Part shown: piece after piece, positions 10,308-22,499 of the stretch
How the letters are laid out: every line of letters begins with the position of its first letter
Position numbering within the stretch: position 1 is the first letter of the stretch
Origin: Micromonospora solifontis
Lineage (GTDB): Bacteria; Actinomycetota; Actinomycetes; Mycobacteriales; Micromonosporaceae
DNA length: 64,000 nucleotides
Direction of reading: 5' to 3'
Assembly (NCBI RefSeq): GCF_003725545.1
Contig: NZ_RJLN01000013.1
Location: 1-64,000, forward strand
The notes under the pieces: model-generated
What the model was told of the DNA's origin: nothing
Database searches by the model: none
Seen by the model: the letters and a program-made list of their open reading frames with translations, nothing else
Made by a program: the position numbers and the translations under genes

Positions 10308-10328
10308 GGCTTCCAGTCTGCGGCTCCG

Positions 10329-10334
10329 TAGACT
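10329..10334 (+). promoter_or_regulatory. -10 element of leaderless glyA promoter
   Basis: TAGACT fits the actinobacterial TANNNT -10 consensus and ends eight bases before the glyA GTG, so transcription should start at or next to the start codon. Confidence 0.6.
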
Positions 10335-10342
10335 CCCTCGTT

Positions 10343-11632
10343 GTGGAGAACGCGAGGGAAACCTTCTGGGGGCCGGACTTCCAGCAGCTCAGCACCGTCG
10401 ACCCGGAGATCGCCGGGGTGGTGCTCGGTGAGCTGGACCGGCTGCGCGGCGGCCTGCAACTGATCGCCAGCGAGAACCTCACCTCGCCGGCGGTGCTTGC
10501 CGCCCTCGGCTCCACGCTCACCAACAAGTACGCCGAGGGCTACCCGGGCCGGCGCTACTACGGCGGCTGCGCCGAGGTGGACCGGGCCGAGGAGATCGGC
10601 ATCGCCCGGGCGAAGGAGCTGTTCGGGGCCGAGCACGCCAACCTCCAGCCGCACTCCGGCGCCAACGCCAACCTGGCCGCGTACGCCGCCCTGGTGCAGC
10701 CGGGCGACACGGTGCTGGCGATGGACCTGCCGCACGGTGGCCACCTGACCCACGGCAGCCGGGTGAACTTCTCCGGCAAGTGGTTCCACCCGGTCGGCTA
10801 CCCGGTCCGGCGGGACACCGAGCTGATCGACTACGACGAGGTGCGCGACCTGGCCCGGGCGCACCGCCCCAAGATGATCATCTGTGGCGCGACGGCGTAC
10901 CCCCGGCTGATCGACTTCGCCCGGTTCCGGGAGATCGCCGACGAGGTCGACGCGTACCTGATGGTGGACGCCGCCCACTTCATCGGGCTGGTCGCCGGGC
11001 GGGCCGTCCCGTCCCCGGTGCCGTACGCCGACGTCGTCTGCGCCACCACCCACAAGGTGCTGCGCGGCCCGCGCGGCGGCATGATCCTCTGCCGCGAGTC
11101 GCTGGCCTCCCGGATCGACAAGGCGGTCTTCCCGTTCACCCAGGGCGGTCCGCTGATGCACGCCGTCGCGGCCAAGGCGGTCGCCCTGCGCGAGGCCGCC
11201 CAGCCCGAGTTCCGGACGTACGCCGCCCAGGTGGTCAGCAACGCCCAGGCGCTCGCCGAGGGGCTGGCCGCCGAGGGGATGCGGCCGGTGTCCGGCGGCA
11301 CCGACACCCACCTGGCCCTGATCGACCTGCGCGAGGCGGGGGTGACCGGCGCGGACGCCGAGGCGCGCTGCGACGCCGCGAGCATCACCCTGAACAAGAA
11401 CGCGATCCCGTACGACCCGCAGAAGCCGATGGTCGCCTCCGGCATCCGGGTGGGCACCCCGAGCGTCACCACCCAGGGCATGCGCGAGGGGGAGATGCGG
11501 CGGATCGCCACGCTGATCGCCCGGGCCGTCCGGACCGATCCCGGGTCACCCGGGGGCGCCGACGAGCTGACCCGGATCGCCGCCGACGTGACCGAGCTGG
11601 TCACCGCCTTCCCGGCGTACCCCCGTGGCTGA
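10343..11632 (+). CDS. glyA: Serine hydroxymethyltransferase
   Basis: This 429-residue PLP enzyme interconverts serine and glycine while charging tetrahydrofolate with a one-carbon unit. The PLP lysine is K238 in [12 protein letters not shown], and the N-terminal LIASEN and [15 protein letters not shown] blocks bind substrate and cofactor. The GTG start is supported by a TAGACT -10 box just upstream. The stop overlaps the start of the next gene by eight bases. Confidence 0.96.
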   Translation: MENARETFWGPDFQQLSTVDPEIAGVVLGELDRLRGGLQLIASENLTSPAVLAALGSTLTNKYAEGYPGRRYYGGCAEVDRAEEIGIARAKELFGAEHANLQPHSGANANLAAYAALVQPGDTVLAMDLPHGGHLTHGSRVNFSGKWFHPVGYPVRRDTELIDYDEVRDLARAHRPKMIICGATAYPRLIDFARFREIADEVDAYLMVDAAHFIGLVAGRAVPSPVPYADVVCATTHKVLRGPRGGMILCRESLASRIDKAVFPFTQGGPLMHAVAAKAVALREAAQPEFRTYAAQVVSNAQALAEGLAAEGMRPVSGGTDTHLALIDLREAGVTGADAEARCDAASITLNKNAIPYDPQKPMVASGIRVGTPSVTTQGMREGEMRRIATLIARAVRTDPGSPGGADELTRIAADVTELVTAFPAYPRG

Positions 11633-12059
11633 GCCGGGGACGCGCGCGGCGGCGGACGCGAACGCGGACCGGGGTTGGCGGCTGCGGCACCTGCCGGTGC
11701 TGGTCGTCGCCTCGGTGCTGCTGGCCGCGGCGGCGGCGGTGGTCGGCGGGACGGTCCGGGGGGCGGACGGCGCGCTCGGCGCGGCGGCCGGCGTGGCCGT
11801 CACCGCGTTCGGCTACACGCTCACCACGGTCGTGCTGGCCTGGGCCGACGCCCGGGACCCGCAGCTCGTGCTCCCCTTCGGCCTGGGCCTCTACATCGCC
11901 AAGATGACCCTGCTCGGTGGGGTGATGGTGCTGGTGGGGGCGAGCGGCTGGCCGGGACTGATCCCGTTCTGCCTCGGCATCGCGGCGGGTGTGCTGGTCT
12001 GGACCGGGGTGCACATCTGGTGGCTGGCCACGGTGCACTCCCGGCGCGTCCACAGCTGA
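11625..12059 (+). CDS. Membrane protein, ATP synthase subunit I-like
   Basis: The 144-residue protein has four predicted membrane helices (about 27-48, 53-75, 84-104 and 110-135). Position just before the ATP synthase genes and this layout match actinobacterial AtpI/UncI-like proteins, which help assemble the c-ring. The GTG start overlaps the glyA stop, so it is translated with glyA. No catalytic motif is visible; the assignment rests on topology and context. Confidence 0.65.
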   Translation: MAEPGTRAAADANADRGWRLRHLPVLVVASVLLAAAAAVVGGTVRGADGALGAAAGVAVTAFGYTLTTVVLAWADARDPQLVLPFGLGLYIAKMTLLGGVMVLVGASGWPGLIPFCLGIAAGVLVWTGVHIWWLATVHSRRVHS

Positions 12060-12133
12060 CGGATCCCATCCTTCGGACGGCGCGCCGGTGTGTCCGCGAT
12101 CGGTCATTCTCTCAGTGGCGAGGGAGGAGTAGC

Positions 12134-12217
12134 GTGCCTCCAGACGACTTCGCCCGCCCGTGTCCCACACAACCAGGTTGTGCGGGGGGTGAGGCACAGC
12201 CTCGTCTCCTCGACTGA
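12134..12217 (+). CDS. Possible 27-residue leader peptide before the atp genes
   Basis: A GTG lies five bases after the strong ribosome-binding sequence GGGAGGAG and opens a 27-codon frame ending just before the -10 box of atpZ. It is proline- and cysteine-containing, with no known match. It may be a leader peptide or chance. Confidence 0.25.
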   Translation: MPPDDFARPCPTQPGCAGGEAQPRLLD

Positions 12218-12223
12218 TATCGT
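12218..12223 (+). promoter_or_regulatory. -10 element of the atp operon promoter
   Basis: TATCGT, preceded by TGA (extended -10 style), lies ten bases before the ATG of the AtpZ-like gene. The transcript would have little or no leader. No convincing -35 box is visible. Confidence 0.5.
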
Positions 12224-12233
12224 TCGCCCCGTC

Positions 12234-12470
12234 ATGGCCGGTGACCAGAAACCCCCCAACACTGGCGGCCCGGGCGACTCTCCGTCCGGTGCCGGTCAGG
12301 GTTGGACCGCGCTCTCGTACCTCATCGGGGGCATGCTCGTCTGGGGTTTCATCGGCTGGCTGGTCGACCGTTGGCTCGACACCGGGGGCATCGCCACCGG
12401 CGTCGGAGTAGTGCTCGGCATGGCCGGGGGGATCGTCCTGGTCGTCCGCCGACTGGGCACGCCTACTTAG
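12234..12470 (+). CDS. AtpZ/AtpI-family small membrane protein
   Basis: The 78-residue protein has two transmembrane helices (about 24-44 and 52-72) separated by a short DRWLDTGG turn. This is the form seen for AtpZ/AtpI proteins encoded at the head of atp operons. It probably assists Fo assembly or magnesium supply. Eleven bases separate it from atpB. Confidence 0.75.
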   Translation: MAGDQKPPNTGGPGDSPSGAGQGWTALSYLIGGMLVWGFIGWLVDRWLDTGGIATGVGVVLGMAGGIVLVVRRLGTPT

Positions 12471-12481
12471 GAAGGGACGCG

Positions 12482-13279
12482 GTGTTCGGACAGGCGAACG
12501 TCCTGGCAGCGGGCCAGGCGAAATTCCCACCCAGCGTGGAGGACTTCTACCTGCCCAGCATCCTGCCCTGGGGTGCGCACGACAACTACTGGTTCACCAA
12601 GATCACCGCCATGGTCTGGCTCGCCGTCGGCGTCCTGATCATCTTCTTCCTGGCCAGCTACCGGAAGCCGCAGCTGGTGCCGACCAAGAAGCAGTGGTTC
12701 GCCGAGTCGATCTACGGCTTCGTGCGGAACAACATCGCCGTCGACATGATCGGGCACCAGGGTGTGCGGTTCGCCCCGTACTTCACCACGCTCTTCTGCT
12801 TCATCCTGCTGACGAACGCGTTCGCGATCATCCCGTTCTTCCAGATCTCGCCGAACTCGCACATCGCCTTCCCGGCGTTCCTCGCCGTGATCAGCTACGT
12901 GATGTTCAACTGGATCGGCATCCGGCACCACGGCTTCGTGAAGTACTTCAAGAACTCGCTGGTCCCGCCGGCGCCCTGGTACATCCTGCCGCTGCTGATC
13001 CCGATCGAGTTCTTCTCGACCTTCCTGGTCCGGCCGTTCTCGCTGGCCGTCCGTCTCTTCGCGAACATGTTCGCCGGTCACATGCTCCTGCTGGTCTTCA
13101 CGCTCGGCGGGTTCGCCATGCTCAGCGCCAACGCCTGGCTGGCGCCGGTCTCGGTGCTGTCCTGGGTGATGACGATCGCGCTGACCTTCCTCGAGTTCCT
13201 GGTGATCTGTCTGCAGGCGTACGTCTTCACGGTGCTGACCGCCAGCTACGTGCAGGGCGCGCTCGCCGAAGAGCACTGA
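12482..13279 (+). CDS. atpB: ATP synthase Fo subunit a
   Basis: This 265-residue membrane subunit forms the proton half-channels beside the c-ring. The essential arginine is R191 in LAVRLFANMFAGH. Several hydrophobic helices span the protein. The start is a GTG after GGAAGGGA; longer upstream frames do not match the family. It is first in the B-E-F-H-A-G-D series. Confidence 0.96.
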   Translation: MFGQANVLAAGQAKFPPSVEDFYLPSILPWGAHDNYWFTKITAMVWLAVGVLIIFFLASYRKPQLVPTKKQWFAESIYGFVRNNIAVDMIGHQGVRFAPYFTTLFCFILLTNAFAIIPFFQISPNSHIAFPAFLAVISYVMFNWIGIRHHGFVKYFKNSLVPPAPWYILPLLIPIEFFSTFLVRPFSLAVRLFANMFAGHMLLLVFTLGGFAMLSANAWLAPVSVLSWVMTIALTFLEFLVICLQAYVFTVLTASYVQGALAEEH

Positions 13280-13332
13280 TCCACTCTTTCGCACCAACCG
13301 TTGTCGTCCCGCGTGACCGTCACGCGTGATAA

Positions 13333-13581
<249 letters not shown>

Positions 13582-13610
13582 TCCAGCCCCTCTGACCGGG
13601 AGGTTTTCCC

Positions 13611-14150
13611 ATGTACTTCCTCGCCGCTGAGGGTGGTGAAGCGGCCCACAACCCGATCATTCCTGCCTGGCAGGAGATCGTGGTCGGTGGGATCGCCTTC
13701 ATCGTGCTCTGCTTCGTGCTGATGAAGTTCGTCTTCCCGCGGATGGAGCAGACGTTCCAGGCCCGGGTCGACGCTATCGAGGGCGGCATCAAGCGCGCCG
13801 AGGCCGCCCAGGCCGAGGCCAACCAGCTGCTCGAGCAGTACCGGGCCCAGCTCGCGGAGGCGCGTACCGACGCCGCCAAGATCCGCGACGACGCCCGGGC
13901 CGACGCCGAGGGCATCCGCCAGGACATCCTCGCCAAGGCGCGCGAGGAGTCCGACCGGATCATCGCCGCCGGCAAGGAGCAGCTCGCCGCCGAGCGGGCC
14001 ACCATCGTGCGCGAGCTGCGCACCGAGGTCGGCGCCATCGCGGTGGACCTGGCCAGCAAGATCGTCGGTGAGTCGCTCGCCGACGAGGCGCGCCGCAAGG
14101 GCACCGTGGACCGGTTCCTGAGCGGTCTCGAGAGCACGGGGGCCCGCTGA
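13611..14150 (+). CDS. atpF: ATP synthase Fo subunit b
   Basis: The 179-residue protein has one N-terminal membrane helix at about 22-42 and then a long alanine/glutamate-rich coiled coil, the peripheral stalk that holds F1 still. Length is typical. Its TGA overlaps the ATG of atpH by one base. Confidence 0.96.
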   Translation: MYFLAAEGGEAAHNPIIPAWQEIVVGGIAFIVLCFVLMKFVFPRMEQTFQARVDAIEGGIKRAEAAQAEANQLLEQYRAQLAEARTDAAKIRDDARADAEGIRQDILAKAREESDRIIAAGKEQLAAERATIVRELRTEVGAIAVDLASKIVGESLADEARRKGTVDRFLSGLESTGAR

Positions 14151-14971
14151 TGCAGGCCGCCAGCCGGGAGTCGTACAAGGTCGCGGCCGAGCGCCTCGAC
14201 GCGTACGCCCGCGGCGCGGAGCCGTCGGCGGTGGTCTCCACCGCCGACGACATCCTCTCCGTCGCCGCCCTGCTGCGGCGCGAGCCGCGGCTGCGCCGGG
14301 CGCTGTCGGACCCGGCCCGTTCGGGTGAGGACCGCGCCGGGCTGCTGAACGCGATCCTCGCCGGCAAGGTCGGCGGGGACGCACTCGAGCTGCTGGCCGC
14401 GCTGGCCTCCGGCCGCTGGTCGGCCCCGTCGGAACTGCTCGACGGTGCCGAGCGGCTGGGCGTCGAGGCGCTCCTCGCGAGCGCCGACAAGGCTGGTGAG
14501 CTGGGCGAGGTCGAGGACGAGCTGTTCCGCTTCGGGCAGGTCGTCGCCGGCTCGGCGGAGCTGTCCAACGCGCTCTCCGACCCGATGGCCCCGGCCGAGC
14601 GGCGGGCCACCCTGGCCGGTCAGCTCCTCTCCGGCAAGGCCCGGCCGGTCACCGTCCGCCTCGTCGAGGCCGCGCTGGCCGGCTTCGGGGGACGCTCCTT
14701 CAGCGGGGCGCTCACCCGGCTGGTCGAGCTGGCCGCCGACCGGCGGGACCGTCAGGTCGCGTACGTGACCGTGGCGGCCCCGCTGAGTGACGAGGAGGAG
14801 CGACGCCTGGGTGCCCGCCTCTCCGAGATGTACGGTCGAGAGGTTTCCGTCAGGCAGACGGTCAACCCCGACGTGCTCGGTGGCGTGAGCGTGCGGGTCG
14901 GCTCCGACCTGTACGACGGCACCGTCCTGCGCCGCCTCAACGAGACCCGCAACGCGCTCGCGAAGCGCTGA
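14150..14971 (+). CDS. atpH: ATP synthase F1 subunit delta
   Basis: This 273-residue OSCP-type subunit joins the peripheral stalk to F1. The C-terminal block with VTVAAPLSDEEERRLGARL and VNPDVLGGVSVRVGSDLYDGTV is the conserved delta signature. At about 270 residues it is longer than the ~180-residue E. coli protein, as is usual in actinobacteria. Translation is coupled to atpF. An 85-base gap precedes atpA. Confidence 0.95.
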   Translation: MQAASRESYKVAAERLDAYARGAEPSAVVSTADDILSVAALLRREPRLRRALSDPARSGEDRAGLLNAILAGKVGGDALELLAALASGRWSAPSELLDGAERLGVEALLASADKAGELGEVEDELFRFGQVVAGSAELSNALSDPMAPAERRATLAGQLLSGKARPVTVRLVEAALAGFGGRSFSGALTRLVELAADRRDRQVAYVTVAAPLSDEEERRLGARLSEMYGREVSVRQTVNPDVLGGVSVRVGSDLYDGTVLRRLNETRNALAKR

Positions 14972-15056
14972 TCAGCGTCTTAGCAGCCCTGATTCGACGC
15001 CATCGGACCGGTCGGTACTAGGTATCCCGGGCCCCTGATACTTAAGGAAGCAGAGG

Positions 15057-16709
15057 ATGGCCGAGCTGACCATCTCGACGGAGGAGATCCGCGGCGCCCT
15101 GGAGCGCTACGTCTCCTCCTACACGGCCGACGTCTCCCGCGAGGAGGTCGGCACCGTCGCCGACGCCGGCGACGGCATCGCCCACGTCGAGGGTCTGCCC
15201 TCGACCATGACCAACGAGCTCCTGGAGTTCGAGGACGGCACGCTCGGCGTGGCGCTGAACCTCGACGTCCGGGAGATCGGTGTCGTCGTCCTCGGTGACT
15301 TCGGCGGGATCGAAGAGGGTCAGCGCGTCAAGCGCACCGGCCGGGTGCTCTCCGTGCCGGTCGGCGACGCGTTCCTCGGCCGCGTGGTGAACGCGCTCGG
15401 TCAGCCGATCGACGGCCTCGGCGACATCGCCAACGAGGGCTACCGCGAGCTGGAGCTCCAGGCCCCGAACGTGATGTCCCGCAAGTCGGTCGACGAGCCG
15501 CTGCAGACCGGCCTCAAGGCCGTCGACGCGATGACGCCGATCGGCCGGGGCCAGCGCCAGCTGATCATCGGTGACCGGAAGACCGGCAAGACCACGGTCG
15601 CCCTGGACACCATCCTCAACCAGCGGGAGAACTGGCGCTCCGGCGACCCGAAGAAGCAGGTCCGCTGCATCTACGTCGCCGTCGGCCAGAAGGCCTCCAC
15701 CATCGCCTCGATCAAGGGGACGCTGGAGGAGGCGGGCGCGATGGAGTACACCACCATCGTCGCCTCCCCGGCCTCCGACCCGGCCGGCTTCAAGTACCTC
15801 GCCCCGTACACCGGCTCGTCCATCGGCCAGCACTGGATGTACGGCGGCAAGCACGTTCTGATCGTCTTCGACGACCTGAGCAAGCAGGCCGAGGCGTACC
15901 GGGCCGTGTCGCTGCTGCTGCGCCGCCCGCCGGGCCGTGAGGCCTACCCGGGTGACGTCTTCTACCTGCACTCCCGGCTGCTGGAGCGCTGCGCCAAGCT
16001 CTCCGACGAGCTGGGCGGCGGCTCGATGACCGGCCTGCCGATCATCGAGACCAAGGCGAACGACATCTCGGCGTTCATCCCGACCAACGTCATCTCCATC
16101 ACCGACGGCCAGATCTTCCTGGAGACCGACCTGTTCAACCAGGGCGTCCGGCCGGCCATCAACGTCGGCACCTCGGTCTCCCGGGTCGGTGGCGCCGCGC
16201 AGGTGAAGCCGATGAAGAAGGTCGCGGGTTCGCTCCGGCTCAATCTGGCCCAGTACCGCGAGCTGGAGGCGTTCGCCGCCTTCGCCTCCGACCTGGACAA
16301 GGCCTCCCGTGCCCAGCTGGAGCGCGGCGCCCGCCTGGTCGAGCTGCTCAAGCAGTCGAACTACTCGCCGTACCCGGTGCAGGAGCAGGTCGTCTCCGTC
16401 TGGGCCGGCACCGAGGGCAAGCTGGACGACGTCCCGGTCGGCGAGATCCGCCGCTTCGAGTCGGAGTTCCTGCAGTACCTCCGGCACAAGCACGAGGGCG
16501 TCCTGGCCACGATCGCCGACAACAAGTGGGACGACGAGATCATCGGCTCGCTCGACTCGGCCATCACCGAGTTCAAGCAGGTCTTCCTGGGCAAGGAGGA
16601 CGAGGTCCGGATCAACGAGGCCCCGGCCAAGCCGCTCGAGGGCGAGGAGACCCGTGAGACGGTGACCCGCTTCCGCGAGGGCTCGACCGACCGCCCGGCT
16701 GAGAGCTGA
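15057..16709 (+). CDS. atpA: ATP synthase F1 subunit alpha
   Basis: The 550-residue regulatory nucleotide-binding subunit of the F1 hexamer has its P-loop GDRKTGKT at 172-179. Downstream are the arginine-finger region and the [22 protein letters not shown] block. A charged tail after about residue 515 is typical of actinobacterial alpha subunits. The ATG follows AAGGAAGCAGAGG. Confidence 0.97.
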   Translation: MAELTISTEEIRGALERYVSSYTADVSREEVGTVADAGDGIAHVEGLPSTMTNELLEFEDGTLGVALNLDVREIGVVVLGDFGGIEEGQRVKRTGRVLSVPVGDAFLGRVVNALGQPIDGLGDIANEGYRELELQAPNVMSRKSVDEPLQTGLKAVDAMTPIGRGQRQLIIGDRKTGKTTVALDTILNQRENWRSGDPKKQVRCIYVAVGQKASTIASIKGTLEEAGAMEYTTIVASPASDPAGFKYLAPYTGSSIGQHWMYGGKHVLIVFDDLSKQAEAYRAVSLLLRRPPGREAYPGDVFYLHSRLLERCAKLSDELGGGSMTGLPIIETKANDISAFIPTNVISITDGQIFLETDLFNQGVRPAINVGTSVSRVGGAAQVKPMKKVAGSLRLNLAQYRELEAFAAFASDLDKASRAQLERGARLVELLKQSNYSPYPVQEQVVSVWAGTEGKLDDVPVGEIRRFESEFLQYLRHKHEGVLATIADNKWDDEIIGSLDSAITEFKQVFLGKEDEVRINEAPAKPLEGEETRETVTRFREGSTDRPAES

Positions 16710-16711
16710 CG

Positions 16712-19077
<2,366 letters not shown>

Positions 19078-19096
19078 GGCTCTCGTCACATCCACG

Positions 19097-19128
19097 GAGG
19101 CCGTCCCGACGAAAGTCGGGGCGGCCTC
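19097..19128 (+). terminator. Terminator after atpD
   Basis: Fourteen-base arms (19097-19110 and 19115-19128) pair with a single G-U type mismatch around a GAAA tetraloop. It is placed to end the main atp transcript before atpC is reached. Confidence 0.75.
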
Positions 19129-19299
19129 TGCCTGTTCAGGCCGCCCTTTACCAGATGTTCTTTTTCGGAGCAAGCGGTTCGGCCCACAGCGCGGTACCGT
19201 TTCGTGACGCGACGTTCACCTCCCGGAGGTGCGTTCACCGCAACCAAACCGAACCGCGCGCCCGTCTACCAGTCGTGGGCGTGACGATTGGAGATGCTC

Positions 19300-20436
19300 G
19301 TGGGTAAGGCCGGCACGGACCGCCGCCGCAAGGCGTCCATCTGGCGGGGGGTCCCCCGGTGGGCCAGGGTGTGCACCATCTTCGGCGTCGTCCTGATGGT
19401 GCTCAGCGGCAGCGTGCTGGTCGGCTACCACGCCCTGGTGAGCCGCTACGAGGGCGCGGTCGGCAAGGCCGACCTCTTCGGCGACCAGGCGGCCGGCGCC
19501 AACCAGAAGAGCGACATCAAGGGTCCGCTGAACATCCTGCTGGTCGGCATCGACCCGCGTAAGCCGGAGACCCCGCCGCTGGCCGACTCGATCATGATCC
19601 TGCACGTGCCGGCGGGCATGGACCGGGGCTACCTCTTCTCGCTGCCGCGGGACCTCCGGGTGGACATCCCCGAGTTCCCCAAGGCCAACTACCGCGGCGG
19701 CACCGACAAGCTCAACGCCGCGATGTCGTACGGCAGCCGGGTGCCCGGGCAGAACCCGGACGCCGCGCGCGGCTTCGAACTGCTCGCCAAGACCGTCCAG
19801 CAGGTCACCGGCATCGAACGCTTCGACGCGGGCGCGATCATCAACTTCAGCGGCTTCAAGAAGATCGTGGACGCGATGGGTGGCGTCGACATGAACATCG
19901 AGCGGGAGGTCCGCTCGGAACACCTGCAGCCGGACGGCAAGCCTCGCCAGTTGAAGCCGGGCGGCGGCGGGTACCTCGGCCCGCAGGCGGTGTACCAGAA
20001 GGGCAGCGCTCACCTCAGCGGCTGGCAGGCGCTGGACTACGTCCGGCAGCGCTACCCGAAGAACGGCGTGCCGGACGCCGACTACGGCCGGCAGCGGCAC
20101 CAGCAGCAGTTCGTCAAGGCCATGGTCAACCAGGCGTTCAGCGCCGACGTGGTGACCAACCCGATCAAGCTCGACAAGGTGCTCCGCGCGGCCGGGCAGT
20201 CGCTGATCTTCAACGGCCGGGGGCACAGCGTGGTCGACTTCGCGCTCGCCCTGAAGGGCCTTCGGTCCAACTCCATCGAGACGATCAAGCTGCCGGGCGG
20301 GCCGGTCACCATCGGCGGGGCGTACAAGGGGGAGAAGCTCCAGCCGGCGGCGGAGGACTTCTTCGCGGCGATCCGGAACGAGCAGATCGACGCCTTCATG
20401 CTGGAGCACCCGGACTTCAAGCAGAAGAACAGCTAG
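19300..20436 (+). CDS. LytR-CpsA-Psr (LCP) family cell-wall ligase
   Basis: The 378-residue protein has a cytosolic basic N-terminus, one membrane helix at about 24-44 and an extracellular LCP domain. Blocks include ILLVGIDPR, LADSIMILHV, SLPRDLRVDIP, GGVDMNIEREV and ALDYVRQRY. LCP enzymes transfer lipid-linked glycopolymers to peptidoglycan. The GTG was chosen because GGAG lies six bases upstream; the in-frame ATG two codons earlier sits directly on the ribosome binding site. It is wedged between atpD and atpC and bounded by hairpins. Confidence 0.85.
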   Translation: MGKAGTDRRRKASIWRGVPRWARVCTIFGVVLMVLSGSVLVGYHALVSRYEGAVGKADLFGDQAAGANQKSDIKGPLNILLVGIDPRKPETPPLADSIMILHVPAGMDRGYLFSLPRDLRVDIPEFPKANYRGGTDKLNAAMSYGSRVPGQNPDAARGFELLAKTVQQVTGIERFDAGAIINFSGFKKIVDAMGGVDMNIEREVRSEHLQPDGKPRQLKPGGGGYLGPQAVYQKGSAHLSGWQALDYVRQRYPKNGVPDADYGRQRHQQQFVKAMVNQAFSADVVTNPIKLDKVLRAAGQSLIFNGRGHSVVDFALALKGLRSNSIETIKLPGGPVTIGGAYKGEKLQPAAEDFFAAIRNEQIDAFMLEHPDFKQKNS

Positions 20437-20444
20437 TCTGACCG

Positions 20445-20477
20445 CCAGCGGGCCTCGGCACGCGCCGGGCCCGCTGG
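20445..20477 (+). terminator. Terminator after the LCP gene
   Basis: A perfect 10-bp stem (20445-20454 with 20468-20477) encloses a 13-base loop just after the LCP stop codon. Confidence 0.6.
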
Positions 20478-20508
20478 TGTGACCGTGGCGCAGCTCTCGC
20501 CACCCGCG

Positions 20509-20538
20509 TTGGGGCGCACCGAGGGCCGCGACTAGACT
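20509..20538 (+). promoter_or_regulatory. Promoter of atpC
   Basis: TTGGGG (20509-20514) and TAGACT (20533-20538) are separated by 18 bases, a good housekeeping-type promoter 34 bases before the atpC start. It gives atpC expression independent of the main atp operon. Confidence 0.6.
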
Positions 20539-20571
20539 TTCGGCAATCCGCCGCCGCAGCAAGGAGACAGC

Positions 20572-20850
20572 GTGGCACAGCAGCTTCACGTCGAGCTCGT
20601 AGCCGTCGAGGAGAAGGTCTGGTCCGGCGAGGCCGAGATGGTCGTCGCCCGGACGACCGAGGGTGAGCTGGGTGTGCTGCCGGGGCACGCGCCCCTGCTC
20701 GGCCAGCTCGTGGAGCCCAGTCAGGTACGCATCAAGCAGGCCGGTGGCCAGCAGCTCGCGTACGACATCGCCGGCGGCTTCCTGTCGGTGACCGGTGAGG
20801 GCGTCACGGTCCTCGCCGAGAGCGCCACCCCCGCCACTCCGGCGCGCTGA
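20572..20850 (+). CDS. atpC: ATP synthase F1 subunit epsilon
   Basis: The 92-residue protein has the conserved beta-sandwich sequence (VWSGEAEMVVARTTEGELGVLPGHAPLLGQL). It is short and lacks most of the C-terminal helical hairpin, as in other actinobacterial epsilon subunits, so ATP-hydrolysis inhibition may differ from E. coli. The GTG follows AAGGAGA. It is separated from atpD by 1.5 kb holding an LCP gene. Confidence 0.94.
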   Translation: MAQQLHVELVAVEEKVWSGEAEMVVARTTEGELGVLPGHAPLLGQLVEPSQVRIKQAGGQQLAYDIAGGFLSVTGEGVTVLAESATPATPAR

Positions 20851-20862
20851 GCCGACCCGCCG

Positions 20863-21318
20863 ATGGAGATCGTGGAAGGGATCGGAATCGGCGTCGCGGT
20901 CGTGCTCGCCGCGCTCCTGATCCTCTTCATCCGGCGGGCCCTGTTCACCCGCAGCGGAGGCATCATCCGGCTCAGTGTCCGGGTCTCCACGATCCTCGAC
21001 GGCCGAGGCTGGTCTCCCGGCTTCGGCCGTTTCGTCGGCGACGAACTCCGCTGGTACCGCATGTTCAGCTTCGCCCTGCGCCCTAAGCGGGTGCTCTCCC
21101 GTAAAGGGCTCGTCGTCGAGCGCCGCCGGCTGCCCGAAGGGCAGGAACGGCTCTCCATGCCGGCCGACTGGGTGATCCTCCGGTGTACCAGCAACCACGC
21201 TCCGGTCGAGATCGCCATGGCGCGGTCCACGGTGACCGGCTTCCTCTCCTGGCTCGAGGCCGCCCCGCCCGGGGCGGCCTCGCCACGTCTGGCCTCCCAG
21301 GACTGGCCGGCCGCCTGA
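20863..21318 (+). CDS. DUF2550 membrane protein
   Basis: The 151-residue protein has one N-terminal transmembrane helix (about 5-25) and a basic soluble domain with DELRWYRMFSFALRPKR and FLSWLEAAPPG, matching the DUF2550 family that commonly follows atpC in actinobacteria. Function is unknown. It lies 12 bases after atpC and should share its promoter. Confidence 0.8.
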   Translation: MEIVEGIGIGVAVVLAALLILFIRRALFTRSGGIIRLSVRVSTILDGRGWSPGFGRFVGDELRWYRMFSFALRPKRVLSRKGLVVERRRLPEGQERLSMPADWVILRCTSNHAPVEIAMARSTVTGFLSWLEAAPPGAASPRLASQDWPAA

Positions 21319-22172
21319 CCCCGCCCCCGTGCGGGCGTCGCCCGCCGGCTTCGTCGGCCTGCCTAGGCCTGCTCTGCCCGCCGGCTGCCGGCCTGCGTCG
21401 GCCTGCTTGGATCGCCGGCTGCTTCGTCGGCTTCCGCCCGCCTGCTTCCGCCCGCCTGCTTCGCCCGCCTGTTTGCTTCGGCCGGCTTCGTCCGCCCTCC
21501 TCCAGGTCGCCGGATCAGAGGTGCGACCCGTTCATGATCGACTGATGCTGCGGTAGGTCGGGGTGTCCGGGTTGCCGGTGGCTGCCCCTTGCCGCAGGCC
21601 GAGTGGATTTCGGTGGTCCTGCCCGCCGGCAAGGCCCCGCACCTGCTGATCGACTGGTCCGGGGAGGTCGCGGGTATGCCGGCGCCTGCCGGTCAGCGCG
21701 CTTTGGGGCAGGTCGGAGCGGGCCGGTCCGTGCAGGTCGCCGAGGTGGGGGTGTACGGGGCGGTCGGATACCGCCACCTCGGCGATGTCGCGTCGGGCCA
21801 AGCGCGCGGCAGGCTTCGCGGACCGGCCGGGCAGGTCGTTGTGGGGTGTATGTCCGGTCCTGGTCGGGGGTTACGGGGGGTTGGGCTGGTCCGAACGCGG
21901 TGGGCGGGCTGCCCGGTCACGGTGGGCTGGGTTGGTCCGAACGCGGTGGGCGGGCTGCCCGTCGCGGTGGGTTGGGCTGGCCCGGTCTTGGTGGGTTGGA
22001 AGTCCGGTCGCCGCGGGCTGGCCATCCCGTCGTGGTGGGCTGGGCTGGGGCCGGAGTCGCGGTGAGGTGGGCGTCCGGTCACGGTGCCTGGGTGTCCGGT
22101 TTCGGTGGAGTGGCCTGTCCGGTTTGCGCAGGTGGGCCGGGGACTGCGTGTGGCCGGGGGCATCGCGCGGCC
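21319..22172. other. Non-coding, low-complexity spacer
   Basis: No convincing gene is present in about 850 bases. 21330-21515 is a degenerate pyrimidine-rich array of GCCGGCTGCTTCGTCGGCCTG-like units. About 21590-21680 translates to a fragment (AEWISVVLP) resembling one upstream of the second transglycosylase copy. 21840-22130 is strongly G/T-rich on the + strand. Confidence 0.7.
21887..21960 (+). repeat. 46-bp tandem repeat, two clear units
   Basis: A 28-base block beginning TGGTCCGAACGCGG occurs identically at 21887-21914 and 21933-21960, a 46-base period. A third, diverged unit follows. The region is markedly G/T-biased on one strand. Confidence 0.75.
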
Positions 22173-22499
22173 GGAATGGTGGCCGGGTCAGGGGCGTTGA
22201 ACACCGGTGTACGGCCGAGGAAGACCACGGCCCCGCCCAGCGGGATAGCAGTCCCGCCCGGCAGGTGGCCGGGCCCGGAATGATGGTGGCCGGCCGGTCG
22301 TTACACATGGTCCCGGCGCCGCGAAGCGGCCCAGCCCGCACAGGGCCGAGCCCCGCGAAGCCCCGCGAGAGCGGGTGCCCCCCCGGCGCCGGATCCCCCC
22401 TTAAAGACTTTCCCCCTTTTTTGTAGCGCCTGACGTGGTGCTTGCGCCCTGCCGACCCCCATCGGTGATGGTGCGCCGACCCCCGAATGGAGCTTTCCC
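22173..22499 (+). promoter_or_regulatory. Conserved leader of transglycosylase-like gene, copy 1
   Basis: Most of this stretch matches 31385-31646 upstream of the second copy. Shared blocks include TTGAACACCGGTGTACGG, CGTTACACATGGTCCCGG, a GCCGC-GAA-GCGGC hairpin, and about 44 bases ending at the ribosome binding site with CCATC-GGT-GATGG. Copy 1 carries about 65 extra bases including a T-rich run. It may hold the promoter and a structured 5' RNA. It lacks the key ydaO (cyclic di-AMP) riboswitch blocks. Confidence 0.55.

Noticed and set aside
21589..22426. Open frames of 150-226 codons in the spacer before transglycosylase copy 1
   Set aside because: They consist of Trp/Gly/Arg-rich translations of G/T-biased repeats and lack conserved motifs or ribosome binding sites.
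22173..22499. ydaO (cyclic di-AMP) riboswitch before the transglycosylase genes
   Set aside because: The family is common before such genes, but I could not find its conserved blocks in either leader.
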